Shown here: piece by piece, positions 17,677-27,902 of the stretch
Position numbering within the stretch: the stretch's first letter is position 1
Layout of the letters: each line of letters begins with the position of its first letter
Source: Shewanella subflava
GTDB taxonomy: Bacteria > Pseudomonadota > Gammaproteobacteria > Enterobacterales > Shewanellaceae
Direction: 5' to 3'
DNA: 64,000 nucleotides
Assembly (NCBI RefSeq): GCF_025971955.1
Contig: NZ_JAPDMX010000024.1
Coordinates: forward strand, 95,464 to 159,463
The notes under the pieces: model-generated
Told to the model about the DNA's origin: nothing
What the model saw: only the letters and a program-made list of their open reading frames with translations
The model's database searches: none
Position numbers and translations under genes: made by a program

Positions 17677-18360
17677 ATGCATATTTCTAAATACCAGTGG
17701 ATATTATTTGATGCTGATGAAACCTTGTTTCATTTTGATGCATTTGCTGGGCTTAAGTTATTATTTTCAAAATATAACATAGCATTCAATCAGTCGGATT
17801 TTGATCATTATCAAAAAGTGAATAAACCACTTTGGGTTGAGTACCAAAATGGAACGATTAGCGCGCACACATTACAAACCCAAAGGTTTGTAGAGTGGGG
17901 GACCAAGTTAGCAGTTAAACCTGAACAACTTAACCATGATTTTTTAATGGCAATGGCGGATATTTGTGAGCCATTACCTGGGGCAAAAGCGTTAATTAAT
18001 GCCTTAGTGGGTAAAGTTAATCTTGGGATTATTACTAACGGTTTTACACAATTACAGCAGGCTCGTTTACAAAAGACTGGCATGGATAGTGCGTTTTCTC
18101 AGGTGATTATTTCTGAGCAAGTGGGTAAAGCCAAACCGGATAAAGCGATATTTGATCATGCTTTTGAAAAAATGGGTCAGCCGCAAAAACATCACATACT
18201 TATGGTTGGGGATACCCTTCAATCAGATATTTTAGGCGGGATCAATGCCGGTGTTGAAACCTGTTGGTTAAATGCCAATGGCCAAGTAAATGATGCCAAT
18301 ATTCAACCTCATTACCAAGTTTCTTCGTTAACAGAGTTACATCAGCGCTTGTTTTTATAA
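17677..18360 (+). CDS. yjjG: Pyrimidine 5'-nucleotidase YjjG (HAD superfamily)
   Basis: 227 residues. HAD motif I is LFDADETLFHFD with Asp nucleophile at residue 12 and the acid/base Asp two positions on. Motif II is LGIITNGFTQLQ, the Lys of motif III lies in VGKAKPDKAIF, and motif IV is ILMVGDTLQSDILGG. The alpha-helical cap region (residues 20-95) is of the YjjG type. The enzyme dephosphorylates dUMP, dTMP and non-canonical pyrimidine nucleotides as a house-cleaning activity. It is 73 bases after the kinase gene and ends before a strong terminator. Substrate is by homology. Confidence 0.88.
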   Translation: MHISKYQWILFDADETLFHFDAFAGLKLLFSKYNIAFNQSDFDHYQKVNKPLWVEYQNGTISAHTLQTQRFVEWGTKLAVKPEQLNHDFLMAMADICEPLPGAKALINALVGKVNLGIITNGFTQLQQARLQKTGMDSAFSQVIISEQVGKAKPDKAIFDHAFEKMGQPQKHHILMVGDTLQSDILGGINAGVETCWLNANGQVNDANIQPHYQVSSLTELHQRLFL

Positions 18361-18376
18361 TATAAGAACACATGAA

Positions 18377-18410
18377 AAAGCCGCCTTAAGTTTTCACTTA
18401 AGGCGGCTTT
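18377..18410. terminator. Bidirectional terminator between yjjG and mrcA
   Basis: AAAGCCGCCTTAAG and CTTAAGGCGGCTTT form a perfect 14-base stem around TTTTCA. It lies between convergent genes. The A run at the 5' side gives a T tail for the minus-strand mrcA transcript; on the plus strand the tail is short. Confidence 0.85.
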
Positions 18411-18443
18411 GTCGCTAATTAACTGACACTCTTTTTATCAATG

Positions 18444-20999
18444 CTATTGGAACAAATCTTCGGCAACATTATCAATAAATATCTCGCCAGATTCTTGGGC
18501 TTCAGTGGCATATTCTTTAGGTTCAGTGCCCTCAACGAAGTATTCGAAAGCCGTAGTATGATCGGTTTTGCGCGTGAGTTTACCGGTTTCCAAATCAATC
18601 CGTACAGACACAATACCCTTTGGTGGCTCAGTCGAATGTTCAGGAGTGCCCTTTAAGGCTTTATTCATAAAGTCATTCCAGCCTGGCCCCGCAGTTTTAG
18701 CACCAGCTTCGGCCCCTGATATTTGATCTGGTGCACCATTAGCCATCCAGCTAGCACGGCCAAGTTGACGGCCATGATCATCAAAGCCCACCCAGAAGGT
18801 AGAGGTTAATGTTGGATTAAAGCCACTAAACCAAGTATCACGGGATTCATTAGTTGTCCCAGTTTTACCGGCTATGTCATGGCGTTTAATTAATTTTGAC
18901 GCGCGCCAAGCAGTACCATTCCAGCCTGTTCCTTTGCTCCAATCACCACCGCCCCAAATAACACTTTTCAATGATTCTGTAATTAAAAATGCCGTTTGTT
19001 CAGTGATGATCTGATCCGCATAACGGCCATTTTCACGATTACAGACTAATTCAGTATCGCTATTTTCAGCGGTTAATTCAGCGTCCATCGTTGCCAAAGG
19101 ATCGTTGATAGTATTGGTATCGGATTGCTGATTAAACGACTCTGAAGCAGGGGCAGCCGCAGGTGAACAAGCTAAAGTCGGTGAGGCTTGTTCAATGATA
19201 TTGTCATAAGCATCTGTGACATGGTCAATGAAATAAGGCTCAACTAAATAACCGCCGTTAGCAAAAACGTTAAATGCAGTAGCAACTTGCAAAGGCGTCA
19301 CAGATGGTGAGCCAAGCGCTAATGATTCGTTACGGGGTAAATCTTTAGGATCAAAACCGAATTTAACCAGCTCATCAATCGTGTTTTGCAAACCTGCATG
19401 ACGCATGGCCCGAACTGACATGACGTTAATCGATTGCGCCAAACCTACACGTAAACGCGTTGGGCCACCATAGATGTCGGGTGAGTTTTTAGGTCGCCAA
19501 GCTGTACCTTGTCGAGTATCAGGTTTATTGATCGGGGCATTATTGATCAAGGTAGCCAATGTCCAATCTTGTTCTAATGTCGTGGCGTAAATAAACGGTT
19601 TAATATTTGAACCTAATTGACGCTTAGCCTGTGTTACTCGGTTGAATTGGCTTTGACTAAAACTAAATCCACCGACAAGAGTGCGGATCGCGCCATCAAA
19701 TGGGTCAAGACTTACTGTGGCACTGGATACCTCAGGGATTTGTGATAATTGCCAGAATTCGCCATTATTACGGACGTAAACCTGCTGCCCAACTTGCAAA
19801 ATATCGCTAGCGAGTTTAGGCGGTAAGCCTTGACGTTTATCGCTGATAAACTTACGTGCCCATTTTAATCCTGCCCAATCGATAGTGATATCTTGGCCAT
19901 CAGCCAATAAGACTTTTGCCTGCTTATCAGTGATGTCCATGACTGCCGCAGGTACGATACCTTGCATAGGTTCAGTTTTTTTCAATTGCTCAATAATTGC
20001 GTCTCGGGCTAAAGGTGTTTCTGTCCAAAGCTGAGAAATAGGGCCACGATAACCATGGCGTTGATCATAAGCATAAACGTTATCACGCAATGCATCTTGT
20101 GCCATTAACTGCAATTCAGATGAAATGGTTGTGTAGACGTTATATCCGTTTGTATAAGCTGCTTCTTCACCATACTTCTGAATCATATAATCGCGCGCCA
20201 TTTCAGAAATATATGGAGCATATAAATCAATTTCTGCGCCGTGGTATTTTGCCGTCACGGGAGTGTCTATCGCTTCTTGGTATTGTGCTTGCGTGATGTT
20301 GTTTTTTTCCAACATACGACTTAACACCCAATTTCGACGTGCGATTGCTCTTGATGGATTACGGATAGGGTTGGCCGCAGAAGGCGCTTGCGGTAAGCCC
20401 GCAATCATTGCCATTTCTGGCAATGTGAGTTCATGTAAGTTTTTGCCATAGTAAACCTGTGCGGCAGCGCCTACCCCGTATGCACGGTTACCTAAAAATG
20501 ATCGATTTAAATAAAGTGTGAGAATTTCTTCTTTGTTTAAAGTTTTTTCAATTTTTAAAGCCAAAAAGATTTCTTTGATTTTTCGAATATAAGTTTTTTC
20601 ATTCGATAAAAAGAAGCCTCGGGCAACCTGCTGCGTAATCGTACTGGCGCCTTGGCTTTTTTTACCTGTGGTAATTAAAATGGTTGCCGCACGTATAATA
20701 CCGATAGGATCGATCCCTTTGTGTTCAAAAAAACGGGCATCTTCGGTATCCAGTACCGCATTAATTAATTGCTGAGGAACGTCCTTGTACTCAACAGGGA
20801 CGCGGCGTTTTTCGCCAAATTGTGAAATAAGTTTCCCATCGCTACTGTATATGCGCAACGGCGTTTGCAATTGGACTGTCTTTAGGGAGTTAACGTCAGG
20901 TAGATCTGGTAATACATAAAAATATGCAGCAGCAATTGCGCCTACACCGAGTAAAGCTAAACTAAAAAAGGCAATTAGTAATCTTTTAAACCACTTCAC
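18444..20999 (-). CDS. mrcA: Penicillin-binding protein 1A (bifunctional transglycosylase/transpeptidase)
   Basis: About 851 residues. One N-terminal membrane anchor (RLLIAFFSLALLGVGAIAAA), then the GT51 glycosyltransferase domain with EDARFFEHKGID and QGASTITQQVAR. An OB-like insert (about residues 300-400) precedes the transpeptidase domain with SxxK in LGSNIKPF, SxN in AQSINVMS and KTGTTNESRD. It polymerises and cross-links peptidoglycan and is activated by LpoA, which is encoded near 37-39 kb. The start chosen is a GTG at 20999, giving a normal short cytoplasmic tail; an upstream ATG at 21053 would add 18 unusual hydrophobic residues. Divergent from pilM, as is common in gammaproteobacteria. 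Confidence 0.96.
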   Translation of the reverse strand: MKWFKRLLIAFFSLALLGVGAIAAAYFYVLPDLPDVNSLKTVQLQTPLRIYSSDGKLISQFGEKRRVPVEYKDVPQQLINAVLDTEDARFFEHKGIDPIGIIRAATILITTGKKSQGASTITQQVARGFFLSNEKTYIRKIKEIFLALKIEKTLNKEEILTLYLNRSFLGNRAYGVGAAAQVYYGKNLHELTLPEMAMIAGLPQAPSAANPIRNPSRAIARRNWVLSRMLEKNNITQAQYQEAIDTPVTAKYHGAEIDLYAPYISEMARDYMIQKYGEEAAYTNGYNVYTTISSELQLMAQDALRDNVYAYDQRHGYRGPISQLWTETPLARDAIIEQLKKTEPMQGIVPAAVMDITDKQAKVLLADGQDITIDWAGLKWARKFISDKRQGLPPKLASDILQVGQQVYVRNNGEFWQLSQIPEVSSATVSLDPFDGAIRTLVGGFSFSQSQFNRVTQAKRQLGSNIKPFIYATTLEQDWTLATLINNAPINKPDTRQGTAWRPKNSPDIYGGPTRLRVGLAQSINVMSVRAMRHAGLQNTIDELVKFGFDPKDLPRNESLALGSPSVTPLQVATAFNVFANGGYLVEPYFIDHVTDAYDNIIEQASPTLACSPAAAPASESFNQQSDTNTINDPLATMDAELTAENSDTELVCNRENGRYADQIITEQTAFLITESLKSVIWGGGDWSKGTGWNGTAWRASKLIKRHDIAGKTGTTNESRDTWFSGFNPTLTSTFWVGFDDHGRQLGRASWMANGAPDQISGAEAGAKTAGPGWNDFMNKALKGTPEHSTEPPKGIVSVRIDLETGKLTRKTDHTTAFEYFVEGTEPKEYATEAQESGEIFIDNVAEDLFQ

Positions 21000-21186
21000 A
21001 CATGTATTCCAAAATCTTAAAAATAGGACCATTAGTATATAAGCCACAAGCATTTTGGTGAAGTAAAAACATGTAAACTAAAAATAGTATTTGTAAAATA
21101 TAGAAACATTTTATACAAATAAGTGTAACGAGATGATTTTGTGCTACTATCTTTTTAAAACAATAATAGAATTGTGATGACGGAAT

Positions 21187-22266
21187 ATGCTTTCTAAATT
21201 ATGGAAGCGTCAAGCTCCGCAAATGGTGGGTGTTGATATTGGTTCCCATGAAGTCAAAGCCATATTGCTTAGTAAGACCGCTGATGGATATAAAATTCAA
21301 AATTATGCGACAGTGCCAATTAAAAAAGGCGCTGTTGCTGATCATGACATTCGAGACTCTGAAGCCGTATTAGAATCTTTGAGACAACTTAAACGCTCTT
21401 TACCCAAAGGGGTAAAGTTTGCGGCTGTTGCTGTTTCTGGTTCTGCGGTGATGACCAAAGTGATTTACATGGACGCTTCACTAAACGAAGAAGAAATGGA
21501 AGCACAAATTGAAATCGAAGCCGACAACCTTATTCCTTATTCTCTTGACGAAGTCAGTATCGATTTTGAAACCTTAAGCCCGAACATCACCGATCCGTCT
21601 AAGGTCGATGTTTTGCTAAGTGCTTGCCGTACTGAGAATATTGACTCTCGCGTAGATGCACTTGATGCAGTAGAGCTTGATGTTAAAGTGGTCGATGTAG
21701 AAGGATATGCATTAGGACGCTCTGCAGAACTGATTTATGCCCAATTACCTGACGGCGCTAAAGATAAAATTATTGCTATGGTAGACATTGGCGCCAATAT
21801 CACTACGTTTGCTGTTGTTGAAAAAGGTGAAACAACCTTTATTCGAGAGCAAGCATTTGGTGGTGAGTTATTCACACAATCGATTCTCTCTTTCTATGGC
21901 ATGCCATATGCTGAAGCCGAATCAGCTAAAGTAAGCAACAATTTACCCAGAAATTATATGTTTGAGGTGTTATCACCTTTCCAAACTCAACTGTTGCAGC
22001 AAATTAAACGTACCTTACAAATCTACTGCACCGCCAGCGGCCGTGAGAAAGTCGATTATGTGGTGTTGTGTGGTGGAACGGGTAAGTTAGAGGGCATGAC
22101 AACCGTTTTAACTAATGAGCTTGGTGTGCATGCAATTGTTGCCGATCCGTTTCAAGGTTGCTTGCATGCTGATGAAGCAATTAAATCACAATTACAGCCA
22201 TCAATTAACAAGTTCATGGTAGCAAGTGGCTTGGCGCTGAGGAGTTACGCTCAATGGCGAACATAA
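21187..22266 (+). CDS. pilM: Type IV pilus inner-membrane platform protein PilM
   Basis: 359 residues with an actin/FtsA-like fold. The phosphate-binding segments are MVGVDIGSHEVKAILL at the N-terminus and AMVDIGANITTFAVVE near residue 200, with VVLCGGTGKLEGM as the adenosine motif near residue 290. PilM is cytoplasmic, binds ATP and the N-terminal peptide of PilN, and helps connect pilus motors to the alignment complex. It is the first gene of pilMNOPQ, and its last 13 bases overlap the start of pilN. The promoter must lie in the AT-rich 187 bases shared with mrcA. Confidence 0.96.
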   Translation: MLSKLWKRQAPQMVGVDIGSHEVKAILLSKTADGYKIQNYATVPIKKGAVADHDIRDSEAVLESLRQLKRSLPKGVKFAAVAVSGSAVMTKVIYMDASLNEEEMEAQIEIEADNLIPYSLDEVSIDFETLSPNITDPSKVDVLLSACRTENIDSRVDALDAVELDVKVVDVEGYALGRSAELIYAQLPDGAKDKIIAMVDIGANITTFAVVEKGETTFIREQAFGGELFTQSILSFYGMPYAEAESAKVSNNLPRNYMFEVLSPFQTQLLQQIKRTLQIYCTASGREKVDYVVLCGGTGKLEGMTTVLTNELGVHAIVADPFQGCLHADEAIKSQLQPSINKFMVASGLALRSYAQWRT

Positions 22267-22838
22267 ACTTACTTCCGTGGCGTGAAGAAGCACGGGAAAA
22301 ACAAAAACGTGATTTTATTGGTATTCTTGCCCTAGTATTTTTGGTCACGTCTTTACTGGTATATCTGTTTATTAGTTATCTTGAATTAGTTACCGAGGAT
22401 CAACGTCAACGTAATAGTTATTTACAGTCAGAAATTAGTTTATTAGATACTCAGATCGCCGAAATCAAAAAAATTACCGAGCGTAAAAAAGATATCGAGC
22501 GCCGAACTGAAATTATTTTAGGTCTTCAGCAATCTCGTAATTTGCCGACACATGTATTAGATGAGTTGGTGAGAATTGTGCCACCAGGTATCTATTTATC
22601 TAGTATTGAGAAAAAAGGCAGTATTCTGTGGATTGAAGGGCGAAGCGAATCTAATAACAACGTTGCCAATATGATGAGGAAAGTCAAAACCTCAAGTTAT
22701 TTAACCGATCCAAGTATGCAATCCATTATTTCTCAAAATGAAAATTTACGTCAGCTACAGCGCTTCAAATTAAGGGTCTCGATTACTGACGAGTTTGGTA
22801 ATAAAGCCCTTGATATGCAACAAGGAGCGGAAAAATGA
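22254..22838 (+). CDS. pilN: Type IV pilus alignment protein PilN
   Basis: 194 residues. The N-terminal INLLPWREE is the conserved PilM-binding motif. A transmembrane helix follows (about residues 22-43), then a coiled-coil region rich in Gln, Glu and Lys (about 45-90) and a periplasmic ferredoxin-like domain (about 95-180). PilN pairs with PilO in the inner membrane to link PilM to the PilP-PilQ outer-membrane complex. The gene overlaps pilM by 13 bases and pilO by 4, consistent with translational coupling. Confidence 0.95.
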   Translation: MANINLLPWREEAREKQKRDFIGILALVFLVTSLLVYLFISYLELVTEDQRQRNSYLQSEISLLDTQIAEIKKITERKKDIERRTEIILGLQQSRNLPTHVLDELVRIVPPGIYLSSIEKKGSILWIEGRSESNNNVANMMRKVKTSSYLTDPSMQSIISQNENLRQLQRFKLRVSITDEFGNKALDMQQGAEK

Positions 22839-23452
22839 ATCTTGATTTAGACCAATTTAATGATATTGATTTTGAGAATATTGGCGGCTGGCCTAAATTA
22901 GTTAAGCTAGTGTTTGCTGGCTTTCTATCTTTATGTGTAATCGGTGCCAGTTATTATTTATTTATTGCTGATACGATTGCCGTCATGGAGTCAGAACAGA
23001 AAAAAGAAATCGAATTAAAAGCCGATTTTGAAACTAAATATCGATTAGCTGCTAATCTAAAGTTATATCGTGAACAATTAGTCATCATGGAAGCGCAATT
23101 TGCAGAGCTACTAAAAATGCTTCCTTCAGAAAATGAGATGCCTGGTTTATTAGATGATATTACCTTTGTTGCAACAGATGCTGGCTTAAGAATAAATAGC
23201 TTAGATTGGGAAGATGAAATTGAACGCGATTTTTACATTGAATTTCCAATTCGATTAAATGTGGAAGGTGATTATCACCAAATTGGAAATATGGTCAGTG
23301 GAGTCGCCAAACTCCCACGTATTGTCAGTTTGCATGATTTTAGTATCAGTCAAAAAGAAGGCGGCGGCTTGTCTATGGAGATACTCGCTAAGACATACCG
23401 CTTTAAAGAAGGTGCTGAGTTACCTAAAGATACTGGTGAGGGGAAGAAATAA
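22835..23452 (+). CDS. pilO: Type IV pilus alignment protein PilO
   Basis: 205 residues: a cytoplasmic N-terminus of about 25 residues (DLDQFNDIDFENIGGWP), one transmembrane helix (about 28-48), a coiled coil (about 50-95) and a periplasmic ferredoxin-like domain with LPSENEMPGLLDDI, the typical PilO segment. It forms heterodimers with PilN. It starts inside the end of pilN (4-base overlap) and is followed with no gap by pilP. Confidence 0.95.
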   Translation: MNLDLDQFNDIDFENIGGWPKLVKLVFAGFLSLCVIGASYYLFIADTIAVMESEQKKEIELKADFETKYRLAANLKLYREQLVIMEAQFAELLKMLPSENEMPGLLDDITFVATDAGLRINSLDWEDEIERDFYIEFPIRLNVEGDYHQIGNMVSGVAKLPRIVSLHDFSISQKEGGGLSMEILAKTYRFKEGAELPKDTGEGKK

Positions 23453-23977
23453 ATGAAATTCTTACCCGCATTGATTGGCGTTAGCCTTAGCGTGATTTTA
23501 ACAGGCTGTATTGGAGACCGGAGTGATTTAGAGTTGTTTGTGACAACCACTAAAGCACAACATGTTGCGCGCATACCGCCGTTAGTAGAAACGCCAAGAT
23601 TTGAGCATTTTATTTATCAAGCTGAGTTGATGCGCAGTCCTTTTATTCCGCCATCAAGAGAACTTACTGAAGAAGTTATCGATACGTCAAAAGACTGTTT
23701 ACAGCCTGATTTAAAAAGACGTAAAAGCCGCTTAGAAACTTATGCGTTAGATAATCTCAGGATGCGTGGAACGTTAAGTGAAGACGATGAAATTTGGGCT
23801 TTAATTGAATCAGCAGATACCAATGTTTATCGTATGGGTGTAGGTGAGTATTTAGGGCTTTATCATGGTCGCATTTCAAATGTAACGCCCCAATACATCG
23901 AAATTATAGAATTAATCCCTGATGGTTCAGGTTGTTGGGCAGAACGTCCAAGCAACTTAGAATTATCAGGCAAGTAA
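23453..23977 (+). CDS. pilP: Type IV pilus lipoprotein PilP
   Basis: 174 residues with a lipoprotein signal peptide: lipobox LTGC places the lipidated Cys at residue 19. The rest is a Pro/Arg-rich linker with RSPFIPPSRE and a small beta-sandwich domain (about 95-170) that binds the N0 domain of PilQ. It is anchored in the inner membrane and bridges PilNO to the secretin. The ATG directly follows the TAA of pilO, and pilQ begins 22 bases after its stop. Confidence 0.95.
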   Translation: MKFLPALIGVSLSVILTGCIGDRSDLELFVTTTKAQHVARIPPLVETPRFEHFIYQAELMRSPFIPPSRELTEEVIDTSKDCLQPDLKRRKSRLETYALDNLRMRGTLSEDDEIWALIESADTNVYRMGVGEYLGLYHGRISNVTPQYIEIIELIPDGSGCWAERPSNLELSGK

Positions 23978-23999
23978 CCGTGCGAAGGATGAGGGAATA

Positions 24000-26048
24000 A
24001 TGAAATCTTCTGCCGCGATGAGAAAATCAATGACGAATTCATCAACAGTTAAGGCCCTCTTAGGGGTCGTATTATTAATTTGCGCAATACCAAGCGCAGT
24101 TGCTGAAAATCGTCTATTAGATGTGAAATATCACTCTGTTGTCGATCATCAATTAGAATTAGAGCTCGTGTTTGAATCTGCTGTTACGTCTCCTTCTGTA
24201 GACTTATCAGCCAATCCAGCTGAAATTATTTTAAGTTTTGATGAAGCAACATCTAGCTTACGTAAGAACGAACTGCCCATTGATACGGTTGGAGTTAAAT
24301 CTTTAATTGCTCAACAGCAGGCGAATGGCTTAACAATCGTTGTTGCCTTAAATGACGTCAAACCTTATCAAGGCAAAATTGAAGGTAATACCTATCGTTT
24401 AACCATTAATGATGCGGTATCAGGCCCCTCCAGTGCTGATAACCCATTTGTCAATGCGGTGAATAGCATCGATTTTCGTCGCAATGCGAAAGGGGGAGGT
24501 GAGTTATTATTTAATTTAAGTAATCGTTCAGTAGCCGCTAATGTTGAACAAATTGGCGCAAAATTAGAAATCAAACTTTATAATACTAATATTGGTGATG
24601 ATTTATTGTATGTCATGGATGTACAGGATTTTGCTACGCCAGTCACGAGTTTTGAAACATTCAAAGAAGATTTAACCTCACGAATTTTAGTCGATGTGAA
24701 TGGCAATTATGAATACAACTACCAACAAGATGGTAATGTATTCAAAGTCAACATTGATAAAGTTGAACGCGTGTCGGTTGCCAAAGAAGATAAGAAATAT
24801 AATGGTCGTTCTTTATCACTAAACTTTCAAAATATTTCAGTTCGTACCGTATTACAAATTATTGCTGATTATAATAACTTTAACCTAGTCACTAGTGATA
24901 CGGTGGAAGGTAATATCACGCTACGTTTAGATGACGTGCCTTGGGATCAAGCTTTAGATTTAATTCTACAAACCAAAGGCCTTGATAAACGTATTGAAGG
25001 TAATATTTTAATGGTTGCCCCTAGTGAAGAATTGGCAATTCGTGAAAGTAATGATCTTAAAAATAGGCAAGAAGTAAAAGAGTTAGCGCCTTTATATTCT
25101 GAGTTTTTACAAATTAATTATGCTAAAGCATTAGACATAGCAGAATTATTAAAAGGCACTGACTCAAGTTTGCTATCAAGTCGCGGTAGTGTTGCCGTGG
25201 ATGAGCGTACTAATACTTTACTGGTAAAAGATACTGCTGAAATATTAGAAAGCATTCATCGACTCATCGAAGTGTTGGATATTCCTATCAAGCAGGTACT
25301 AATTGAATCACGTATGGTAACAGTGAAAGACGATGTATCTGAAGATTTAGGTATTCGTTGGGGGATAACCGATCAGCAAGGCACTAAAGGCACTTCAGGT
25401 TCGCTTGAAGGTGCAGATAGCATTGCCGGCGGAATTATCCCTGGATTAGATGACCGTTTAAACGTTAATTTGCCCGCAGCGGTTTCCAATCCAACGAGTA
25501 TTGCTTTTCATGTGGCAAAGTTAGCTGATGGTACAGTGTTAGATCTTGAGTTAAGTGCGCTTGAGCAAGAGAATAAAGGCGAAATCATCGCGAGCCCACG
25601 CATCACTACGTCAAATCAAAAAGCAGCTTATATTGAGCAGGGTGTTGAAATTCCTTATGTGGAATCAGCGTCCAGTGGTGCAACATCGGTGAGCTTTAAA
25701 AAAGCGGTTTTATCACTTCGTGTTACACCGCAAATTACGCCAGATAATCGCGTGATTCTCGATCTGGAAATCACCCAAGATTCACAAGGTAAGACAGTTC
25801 AAACCCCAACAGGTGAAGCCGTATCTATCGACACGCAACGTATCGGTACTCAGGTATTAGTTGATAATGGCGAAACCATTGTTTTGGGTGGTATCTACCA
25901 GCAAAACTTAATTAGTCGAGTGAGTAAAGTACCTGTGTTGGGTGATATTCCTCTGGTTGGTTTCTTATTTAGAAACACGACAGATCGAAATGAACGACAA
26001 GAGCTACTGATTTTCGTGACCCCAAAGATTATTTCTGAAAAGTTATAA
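24000..26048 (+). CDS. pilQ: Type IV pilus secretin PilQ
   Basis: 682 residues. A signal peptide ends near residue 35 (IPSAVA). Two AMIN-type domains that bind peptidoglycan occupy about residues 38-240. The STN/N0 domain includes LSLNFQNISVRTVLQIIADYN (about 275-345), N1 contains YAKALDIAELL, and the secretin barrel (about 430-680) ends with the family signature VPVLGDIPLVGFLFR. It forms the outer-membrane pore through which the pilus exits. Last gene of the pil operon, followed by a terminator. Confidence 0.97.
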   Translation: MKSSAAMRKSMTNSSTVKALLGVVLLICAIPSAVAENRLLDVKYHSVVDHQLELELVFESAVTSPSVDLSANPAEIILSFDEATSSLRKNELPIDTVGVKSLIAQQQANGLTIVVALNDVKPYQGKIEGNTYRLTINDAVSGPSSADNPFVNAVNSIDFRRNAKGGGELLFNLSNRSVAANVEQIGAKLEIKLYNTNIGDDLLYVMDVQDFATPVTSFETFKEDLTSRILVDVNGNYEYNYQQDGNVFKVNIDKVERVSVAKEDKKYNGRSLSLNFQNISVRTVLQIIADYNNFNLVTSDTVEGNITLRLDDVPWDQALDLILQTKGLDKRIEGNILMVAPSEELAIRESNDLKNRQEVKELAPLYSEFLQINYAKALDIAELLKGTDSSLLSSRGSVAVDERTNTLLVKDTAEILESIHRLIEVLDIPIKQVLIESRMVTVKDDVSEDLGIRWGITDQQGTKGTSGSLEGADSIAGGIIPGLDDRLNVNLPAAVSNPTSIAFHVAKLADGTVLDLELSALEQENKGEIIASPRITTSNQKAAYIEQGVEIPYVESASSGATSVSFKKAVLSLRVTPQITPDNRVILDLEITQDSQGKTVQTPTGEAVSIDTQRIGTQVLVDNGETIVLGGIYQQNLISRVSKVPVLGDIPLVGFLFRNTTDRNERQELLIFVTPKIISEKL

Positions 26049-26064
26049 TCAATGATAAATTAAT

Positions 26065-26098
26065 AAAGGCCAGCTAAATCAAGCTGGCCTTTGTTTTT
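26065..26098 (+). terminator. Rho-independent terminator after pilQ
   Basis: AAAGGCCAGCT and AGCTGGCCTTT form a perfect 11-base stem around AAATCA, followed by GTTTTT. It lies 16 bases past the pilQ stop and separates the pil operon from aroK. Confidence 0.9.
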
Positions 26099-26283
26099 GG
26101 CGTAAGCTATAACACTTTTATTTAATAAAATTGTTATAAATTGCCTGCATCACTTGCCAGCAATGGCCCTAAACTGAGATAATCCTTCGTCAAGTCTCAA
26201 TAGAGCAAGGTAACATTTTAAGCGGTCGGCTGTCTCTTTAGTCGATCAGGCATTCTTTCATATAAGATTCAGACGTATACGAA

Positions 26284-26799
26284 ATGGCTGAAAAACGTAA
26301 TATTTTTCTAGTAGGCCCTATGGGCGCAGGTAAAAGCACAATTGGCCGTCATTTGGCTCAAATGCTGCATTTAGAATTCCACGATTCTGATCATGAGATC
26401 GAGCAAAGAACAGGCGCTGATATCGCTTGGGTGTTCGATGTTGAAGGTGAAGAAGGTTTCCGTCGTCGTGAAGCACAAGTTATTGCCGATCTTTCAGAAA
26501 GGCAGGGCATTGTACTCGCAACAGGCGGCGGTTCAGTTCAGAGTAAAGATATTCGCAACTATCTTTCTGCTCGCGGCATCGTGGTGTATTTAGAGACGAC
26601 TATCGACAAGCAAGTTGCCCGTACGCAACGTGATAAACGTCGTCCATTACTGCAAGTTGATGACCCACGCGAAGTTCTTGAGAACTTAGCAGAATCGCGT
26701 AATCCTTTGTACGAAGAGATTGCCGATGTCATCGTTAAAACAGACGAACAAAGTGCGAAAATTGTCGCAAATCAAATAATTGAGCAACTCGGTTTTTAG
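26284..26799 (+). CDS. aroK: Shikimate kinase I
   Basis: 171 residues. The Walker A motif GPMGAGKST is at residues 11-19, the shikimate-binding Asp/Arg residues lie in [14 protein letters not shown] and the GEEGFRRRE segment, and GGGSV follows near residue 80. The lid is in RDKRRPLL. It phosphorylates the 3-hydroxyl of shikimate in chorismate synthesis. The 8-base gap to aroB indicates co-transcription, and the pilQ-aroK-aroB-damX-dam order matches the enterobacterial arrangement. Confidence 0.97.
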   Translation: MAEKRNIFLVGPMGAGKSTIGRHLAQMLHLEFHDSDHEIEQRTGADIAWVFDVEGEEGFRRREAQVIADLSERQGIVLATGGGSVQSKDIRNYLSARGIVVYLETTIDKQVARTQRDKRRPLLQVDDPREVLENLAESRNPLYEEIADVIVKTDEQSAKIVANQIIEQLGF

Positions 26800-26807
26800 G
26801 TAAAACA

Positions 26808-27884
26808 ATGCAACAAATTCAGGTTGATTTAGGTGATAGAAGTTACTCCATTTATATAGGCCAGAATTTGATGCATGAAAGCGATATATTTAATCGCTTC
26901 CTTGCAAACAAGAATGTACTCATAGTTAGCAATGACACTATTGCCCCTTTGTACTTAGCTACATTGGAAAAGGCAATGGTGTCTTGTGCGTCAATTAAAA
27001 AAGTTATCCTCCCTGATGGTGAAAAATATAAGACTCTTGAATATTTAGATGTCATTTTTTCAGCGTTATTGGAACACAATTTCGCCAGAGACTCAGTGTT
27101 AGTTGCACTCGGTGGTGGTGTGATCGGTGATATGACCGGTTTTGCAGCTGCTTGTTACCAGCGTGGTGTAGATTTTGTACAAGTGCCAACGACATTGTTA
27201 TCTCAAGTCGACTCATCTGTAGGTGGCAAAACGGCAGTCAATCACCCATTGGGCAAAAACATGATTGGGGCATTTTATCAGCCCCAAAGTGTGATTATTG
27301 ATACTGAATGTTTAAAAACATTACCTGCAAATGAATTTGCTGCTGGCATGGCGGAAGTTATCAAATATGGCATTATTTGGGACAGCGAGTTTTTTGTTTG
27401 GTTAGAGCAAAATGTCGAGCAATTAAAAGCACTTGATACTCAAGCATTAGCCTACACAATTGCTAAATGTTGTCAGATAAAAGCTGATGTAGTTAATCAA
27501 GATGAAACAGAGCGCGGAGTGCGTGCACTTCTCAACCTAGGTCATACATTTGGTCATGCAATTGAAGCGGAAATGGGCTATGGCGCATGGTTACATGGTG
27601 ATGCGGTTGCCGTAGGCACAATTCTTGCTGCAAAAACAGCACATAAATTAAATTTGATTGATGAGTCAATTGTTTGTCGAATTAGCGATTTATTAGTAGC
27701 TTTTGATTTACCTATTGAAGCACCTAGCTCAATGGATTTTGATAGCTTTATCAAGCATATGCGGCGCGACAAAAAAGTATTGGCGGGTAAAATTCGATTG
27801 ATTTTACCTACCGCTTTAGGTCAGGCAGACGTGTTCAGTGATGTCAGTGAAGATTTACTTGAACAGGTGATCAGCCGCGCATAA
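26808..27884 (+). CDS. aroB: 3-dehydroquinate synthase
   Basis: 358 residues. The NAD-binding region has [16 protein letters not shown] and [19 protein letters not shown]; the Zn ligands lie in GMAEVIKYG and [11 protein letters not shown], with a further His in [12 protein letters not shown]. It converts DAHP to 3-dehydroquinate, the second step of the shikimate pathway, while aroK just upstream does the fifth. The length is standard. It is followed 18 bases on by damX. Confidence 0.97.
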   Translation: MQQIQVDLGDRSYSIYIGQNLMHESDIFNRFLANKNVLIVSNDTIAPLYLATLEKAMVSCASIKKVILPDGEKYKTLEYLDVIFSALLEHNFARDSVLVALGGGVIGDMTGFAAACYQRGVDFVQVPTTLLSQVDSSVGGKTAVNHPLGKNMIGAFYQPQSVIIDTECLKTLPANEFAAGMAEVIKYGIIWDSEFFVWLEQNVEQLKALDTQALAYTIAKCCQIKADVVNQDETERGVRALLNLGHTFGHAIEAEMGYGAWLHGDAVAVGTILAAKTAHKLNLIDESIVCRISDLLVAFDLPIEAPSSMDFDSFIKHMRRDKKVLAGKIRLILPTALGQADVFSDVSEDLLEQVISRA

Positions 27885-27902
27885 AGGACGTGTGGTGGAT
27901 CT

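Noticed and set aside
21091..21120. Imperfect AT-rich inverted repeat between mrcA and pilM
   Set aside because: Mismatches and low complexity make it likely to be chance in an AT-rich promoter region.
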